A stretch of DNA of 29,252 bases from JBBDNV01 sp040877415 (lineage in GTDB: Bacteria; Planctomycetota; Planctomycetia; Pirellulales; PALSA-1355). Of this stretch, positions 23,608 to 29,252 are shown one piece after another. The stretch is taken from the NCBI GenBank assembly GCA_040877415.1, contig JBBDNV010000064.1:1-29252 (forward strand), given 5' to 3'. Position 1 is the stretch's first letter; each line of letters opens with the position of its first letter. The notes beneath the pieces were generated by a model. The model was not told the origin of the DNA. It saw only the letters and a list, made by a program, of their open reading frames with translations, and did not search any database. Made by a program: the position numbers and the translations under genes.

Positions 23608-25077
<1,470 letters not shown>

Positions 25078-25079
25078 GG

Positions 25080-27353
25080 CTAATCGACGTACAGGAATTC
25101 GTTGGCGTTGAGGATGGCGTGACAAAAGTCGACCACCGCCGCCCCGTTTGCGGGGTCGTGACCGTCGGGCATTGGCACGGGCAGTACATCGCAATCCGTG
25201 GCGCCGGCGGCGGCGATCAGGGCCGCTTGGTGCGCCAAGAATTCCTCGGCCGCCTGCAATTGTTCCGCGTCGGGCTCCCTGGCAAAAGCTGCGGCCAGCG
25301 CGGCCCGAACGAGCGCCGGGCGGTCGCCGGCGTGTGCTGCCAGCAATCGGCCGCTAAAACGCTGTGCCTGCTCGAGCGCGAACTCGCCGTTCAACAGCGC
25401 CAATGCCTGCGGGGCCGTTGTCGTCGTGCCGCGCTGGGGGCAGCTATTGTGCAGGTCGGGCCAATCGAAGATCTCCAACAGCGGATAGCGCAAGTTGCGC
25501 TTGGCCAGCACGTAAATCGAGCGGCGGTTGCGCTCACTCGGGCTGGCGTCGGGCTCCCAGACCGCTTTGCCGGCGACCCCCGCCGGCAATTCCGGTCGAG
25601 CGCTCGGGCCGAACATCCCAAGCCCGAGCTCGCCGGAAAGCTGCAACATCGAGTCGCGGATCGCTTCCGCTTCGAGCCGCACGCGCCGGGCGTGCCACAA
25701 CAGCCGGTTGCCGGCGTCGATTTCGTGCGCGCGGGCGTGCAGCGGATTGTCCCAGTCGACTCGCGACGATTGGCAATACGCGGCCGACGTGACCATCAAA
25801 CGGTGCATCGCCTTGATGCTCCATCCGCGGTCGACAAACTCGACCGCCAGCCAATCCAAGAGATCCCGATGCGACGGCGGCTCGCCCATCGCGCCAAAAT
25901 CGTTGGGCGTGGCCACGATTCCCGCGCCAAAATGATGCTGCCAGATGCGGTTGACCATCACACGGGCCGTGAGCGGATGATCCGCGCGGCAGAGCCACTC
26001 GGCAAGTGCCGAACGGCGTCCGGACGATTGCCCGCCGCTTTGCGGAGCATGAATCTCCGGTTCGCTTGCGCCCAAGAACTTGGGAAAGCCGGGCTGTACC
26101 TCTTCCAGCGGCTTTCGATAGTCGCCCAGGGTCAGCCGAAAGGTTGGCGGCGCTTCGGCCGATGCGTCGCTGACCGCCATGGCCACGCTCAGCGGCGCCG
26201 GCTTCAGGTGATTGAACTCGGAAAGTTGCTTCTTCAGCTCCTCGTAGCGTTGCTTCGCTTCGTCCGTGAGGGCCTTGCCCGTGACGTCGGCCATTTTCGG
26301 GGCCACGTACTGCATCGCCTGAAAGGCCAACTGCCGCTCCATGCAGGAGCGCTCTTCGGGGGGCGTCTCCAGGGCCGCGCGAATGTCGGGCTCGAACTTT
26401 TCGAGGGCGTCCTTGAAAGTCGCCGTGCGCTTGGGAGCCAACAGCGCGTCGACCTCGTCGCGAATTGCCCGAGTGGCTTCTTCCCATGCGGTCCGGCGCT
26501 CGGCGTAGCGCCGTTTTTCTTCCGGCGTGGCAAGCGCCAGGTCGTCGCGCGGCAGTAGCGTCGCGAAAAACGCCTGCAGCCGAAAATAGTCGACCTGCGT
26601 GATCGGATCGAACTTGTGATCGTGGCACTGGGCGCAGCCGACCGTCAAGCCGAGGAAAGCCAGCGCCGTCGCGTTGGTCAGGTCGTCGTGGATCTCCTGA
26701 CGGCGCTGCCGCACATTGGCGGCGTTCGATTCGTCGGGATAGAGCCGGTTCAGACCGGTGGCCACCAGTGCCTCGGGATTTTCCGGCTCCAGTTCATCGC
26801 CGGCCAACTGCTGGCGGATGAACCGATCGTAGGGCAGGTCGGCGTTGAAGGCGCGGATCACGTAGTCGCGGTACTTGTAGGCGTTCGGGCGGTGCTCGTC
26901 GGCCTTGAAACCGTCGGTCTCGGCGTAGCGCACGATGTCCAACCAATGTTGGGCCCAGCGTTCGCCGTAGCGCGGCGAATCCAAGAGCCGTTCGACAAGC
27001 CGCACGTACGCGTCGTCGTTGCTATCCGCCAGAAAGGCCCGCTGCTCCTCGAGCGTCGGCGCCAGCCCGGTCAAATCGAAGGTCACGCGGCGCAGCAGCG
27101 CGAGCTTGTCTGCCGGGGGGCTGGGCACAAGCCCCTTGGCTTCCAAACCCTCAAGGATGAACGCATCGATCGGGTTGTGACACCAATTGGCGTCTGTGAC
27201 CGCAGGGACCGCGGGCCGCTGGGGCGGCCGGAACGGCCAATGGCCCTGGTTGAACGCCGACGGTTCGGATGCGGGAAGCCATCCGCACGCGACAAGGCCG
27301 ACCAGGGCAGCCAGTGCGCCGTGCCACCACAAGTCTCGGTGCCGCCGGTACAT
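25080..27353 (-). CDS. DUF1549/DUF1553 (PSD1-type) exported protein, operon leader
   Basis: 757 aa from ATG 27353, about 48 bases after the predicted transcript start; earlier in-frame codons fall in the promoter. A signal peptide or anchor covers about residues 8-28. DUF1549 is at about 55-260 ('SPRYGERWAQHWLDIVRYAE', C240-A-Q-C243-H244 then DHKFDPI). A charged helical insert (about 265-400, Lys/Glu/Arg-rich, likely coiled coil) separates it from DUF1553 (about 455-735, 'HPLTARVMVNRIWQHHFG', 'APQALALLNG'). The insert is missing from the copy at 13108-15018. The Cys-x-x-Cys-His is a possible covalent haem site, but the family has not been shown to bind haem as far as I know. It leads a four-gene operon. 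Confidence 0.9.
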   Translation of the reverse strand: MYRRHRDLWWHGALAALVGLVACGWLPASEPSAFNQGHWPFRPPQRPAVPAVTDANWCHNPIDAFILEGLEAKGLVPSPPADKLALLRRVTFDLTGLAPTLEEQRAFLADSNDDAYVRLVERLLDSPRYGERWAQHWLDIVRYAETDGFKADEHRPNAYKYRDYVIRAFNADLPYDRFIRQQLAGDELEPENPEALVATGLNRLYPDESNAANVRQRRQEIHDDLTNATALAFLGLTVGCAQCHDHKFDPITQVDYFRLQAFFATLLPRDDLALATPEEKRRYAERRTAWEEATRAIRDEVDALLAPKRTATFKDALEKFEPDIRAALETPPEERSCMERQLAFQAMQYVAPKMADVTGKALTDEAKQRYEELKKQLSEFNHLKPAPLSVAMAVSDASAEAPPTFRLTLGDYRKPLEEVQPGFPKFLGASEPEIHAPQSGGQSSGRRSALAEWLCRADHPLTARVMVNRIWQHHFGAGIVATPNDFGAMGEPPSHRDLLDWLAVEFVDRGWSIKAMHRLMVTSAAYCQSSRVDWDNPLHARAHEIDAGNRLLWHARRVRLEAEAIRDSMLQLSGELGLGMFGPSARPELPAGVAGKAVWEPDASPSERNRRSIYVLAKRNLRYPLLEIFDWPDLHNSCPQRGTTTTAPQALALLNGEFALEQAQRFSGRLLAAHAGDRPALVRAALAAAFAREPDAEQLQAAEEFLAHQAALIAAAGATDCDVLPVPMPDGHDPANGAAVVDFCHAILNANEFLYVD

Positions 27354-27407
27354 CGCGCGTGAGACCCTCGAGTTGGCAGCCAAATTCGCAAGCGTACGTT
27401 GGCACAC

Positions 27408-27437
27408 ATGATAGCCTGTGTGGGGAGTAACTGGCAA
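27408..27437 (-). promoter_or_regulatory. Promoter of the four-gene operon
   Basis: On the minus strand TTGCCA (27437-27432), an 18-base spacer and TATCAT (27413-27408) match the sigma70 consensus at 5 of 6 positions each. The expected start near 27401 leaves a 48-base leader to the ATG at 27353. An imperfect CACAC/GTGTG inverted repeat flanks the -10 box and may be an operator. Confidence 0.5.
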
Positions 27438-27519
27438 GTTTCACCCCGGCGCCAGAGACGACAGAGCCAAACCGCGAGAGGGTGGCGGGCGCCGTTCGGC
27501 AAATGCCGGCTCTTACGGG

Positions 27520-29252
27520 TCAGACGGCGTGATCGAGGGCCCGATTGGCAGACGCCGCCGGTGAAATCGAGCCGTTCCCCAGCGTCTGGATCTCGATCAT
27601 CTGGCGGTACAGCCCGCTGCGCGCCATGAGCGCCGCGTGCGTGCCCGTTTCGACGATCCGGCCGGCTTCCAAGACGACGATGCGATCGGCGTGCACGATC
27701 GTGCTGAGCCGGTGGGCGATCACGAATGACGTGCGGCCGCGCATCAGGGTTTCCAGGCTCTGCTGGATCAGCCCCTCGCTCTCGCTGTCGAGATTGCTGG
27801 TGGCTTCGTCGAGAATCAGAATTCGCGGATCTGCCAAGAGGGCCCGGGCGATGGCGATCCGCTGCCGCTGGCCGCCGCTTAAGCGTACCCCGCGCTCGCC
27901 GATGATCGTCTCAAAGCCGTGATCCAGCTCGGAAATGAAACCGTGGGCATTGGCGGCCCGAGCGGCATTTTCAACCTGCTGGGCCGCTGCGCCGCGGACC
28001 GCGTAGCCGATGTTTTCGGCCACGGTGCCGTCGAACAGAAACACGTCCTGCTCGACGATGCCCAACAGCCGCCGGTAGCTTTCCACGTCGATCGACCGCA
28101 GGTCGATTCCATCGAGCTCGACCGATCCGGCCGTGGGATCGTAGAACCGGGCCACGAGGTTGGTAAGCGTCGTCTTTCCGGCCCCGCTGCGTCCGACCAG
28201 GGCGATCGTTTCGCCGGGCCGCACGTCAAGATCGACGTCCGAGAGCACCAGATCGCTCGAGCCGGGATAGCGAAAGCTCACGCCGCGCAGCGTCACGCGT
28301 CCTGGCGCCTCGTGCTTGCGAATCTGGATGTCGCCCGGATGATCGGCCATTTCGCGTGGCTCGGCGAGCAAGTCGAGCACCCGGTCGAGGCCCGCCAGGC
28401 TGCTTTGAAACGCGGCGGCGCTGGCGGCCAGCGTGGCCAGCGGCCCCAAGAGCATTGCCAGGAACACGAGAAACATCATCAGGTCGCCCAGCGACAAGCT
28501 CCCCTGCAAGACGCGCCAGCCGCCGTACAGCAATAGCGCCGCCGAAGCCAGCGGAATGAGGATTTCCCACACGACTTCCACGATCCGGGCCCACCACCAG
28601 ACGTGCAGTTGCTGGCGGGCCATGAAGTGATTGTTGCGCGTGAAGCGGCCCGACTCGCTGCGCTGTCGCCCGAACGCGCGCACCACGCGCATGCCGGCGA
28701 ATGATTCGGTGGTTGTGCTGTCGATGTCTTGTCGCTGGATGCGAATGTCGCGATACAGCGGCCGGATGCGCGAAATCCAGGTGCGGTGCGTCATGAACAC
28801 GACCGGCAACAAGACGAGCGAGCCGGCAAGCAGCCGCCAATCGATCACGGCCAGAATGATCAGGCAGCCGGCCAGTTGGACGATCGCCCGCCAGGGATTG
28901 TAGAGCATGCTGAAGATCAGCTCGGCGATGCTGCCCGCGTCGTCGCGGAGGATGCTGGCCACGCCGCCGCTTTTCAGCTTGTGTACGCGGTCGAGCGGCA
29001 ACCGCACGGCATGTTCAAAGGCCCGGCGGCGGGTGGCCACTTGCACGCGCGTGACGGTGCGCGTCGCGTACCAGCGTCCCCACAGGCGCACGGCTGTCTC
29101 GACGACGGAAATCGCCATCACGCCGCAGGCCAGCCACCACAAAAGTTGCAGCCGGCTGGCCGGTTCCGGAATCACCAGCGTCCAGGGCCGTTCCAAGGGT
29201 TGGCCGTCCAGCACGTTGTCGATCACCAGCTTCGTGGCCGCCGGCGGCACCA
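27520..29252 (-). CDS. ABC exporter half-transporter (MsbA/type I fold), N-terminus outside window
   Basis: At least 577 aa; the frame is open to the right edge, so the first part of the membrane domain is missing. The visible part has an ABC exporter membrane domain (about residues 35-290) and an ATPase domain with every motif: Walker A GRSGAGKTT (353-361), Q-loop Q401, signature LSGGQ (457-461), Walker B ILILDEATS (477-485 region) and switch His513 (IAHRLS). The half-size fused layout forms a homodimer or a dimer with a second half-transporter. Such proteins export lipids, peptides or drugs; nothing nearby fixes the substrate. It ends 166 bases before the DUF1549 start on the same strand. 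The 82-base gap between its stop and the operon promoter contains short inverted repeats but no T-run. Confidence 0.93.
   Translation of the reverse strand, partial: VPPAATKLVIDNVLDGQPLERPWTLVIPEPASRLQLLWWLACGVMAISVVETAVRLWGRWYATRTVTRVQVATRRRAFEHAVRLPLDRVHKLKSGGVASILRDDAGSIAELIFSMLYNPWRAIVQLAGCLIILAVIDWRLLAGSLVLLPVVFMTHRTWISRIRPLYRDIRIQRQDIDSTTTESFAGMRVVRAFGRQRSESGRFTRNNHFMARQQLHVWWWARIVEVVWEILIPLASAALLLYGGWRVLQGSLSLGDLMMFLVFLAMLLGPLATLAASAAAFQSSLAGLDRVLDLLAEPREMADHPGDIQIRKHEAPGRVTLRGVSFRYPGSSDLVLSDVDLDVRPGETIALVGRSGAGKTTLTNLVARFYDPTAGSVELDGIDLRSIDVESYRRLLGIVEQDVFLFDGTVAENIGYAVRGAAAQQVENAARAANAHGFISELDHGFETIIGERGVRLSGGQRQRIAIARALLADPRILILDEATSNLDSESEGLIQQSLETLMRGRTSFVIAHRLSTIVHADRIVVLEAGRIVETGTHAALMARSGLYRQMIEIQTLGNGSISPAASANRALDHAV

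Overview
The window looks like a chromosomal piece of a GC-rich planctomycete, probably close to the Pirellulales. Two DUF1549/DUF1553 + DUF1501 gene pairs, a TIGR03067 protein, an ELWxxDGT-repeat surface protein with an N-terminal LEPR-XLL-like motif, and many secreted proteins of unknown role all point that way. I saw no phage genes, transposase, tRNA or CRISPR array. Family names come from reading the proteins by eye; no database search was run.

Layout. The left edge cuts the RNase P RNA gene (minus strand), with a transglutaminase-fold protein and a small Cys-rich lipoprotein on the same strand. A plus-strand run (2113-5733) then encodes a secreted alpha/beta hydrolase, an SSS-family symporter that reads like the animal high-affinity choline transporter CHT1, and a phosphatidylcholine synthase (Pcs). 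These suggest a choline-uptake-to-phosphatidylcholine module. A large ELWxxDGT surface protein, a small Lys-rich protein with a clear terminator, and an M19 dipeptidase lie on the minus strand (5760-10703). An MFS transporter gene broken by a frameshift diverges from the dipeptidase, followed by an unrecognised, more AT-rich gene on the minus strand.

From 13108 to 20039 the plus strand carries a DUF1549/DUF1553 gene overlapping a DUF1501 gene, a TIGR03067 protein, a secreted VOC-fold protein, and a fusion of trypsin-like protease, LamG/DUF1080-like sandwich, SirB1-type transglutaminase-like and TPR-like parts. Facing it is a tightly packed four-gene operon on the minus strand (27353 to 20095) behind a good promoter. 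It runs DUF1549/DUF1553 protein, DUF1501 Tat protein, a glycosidase-like/beta-lactamase-like fusion, and a GSA-aminomutase-like class III aminotransferase. A half-size ABC exporter runs off the right edge.

Points worth following: (1) the CHT1-like symporter next to Pcs, with four tryptophans at positions of the human choline site conserved; (2) two unusual multidomain fusions; (3) the four-gene operon as a candidate pathway; (4) small palindromic elements between genes and, in one case, inside the N-terminal coding region of a DUF1501 protein.
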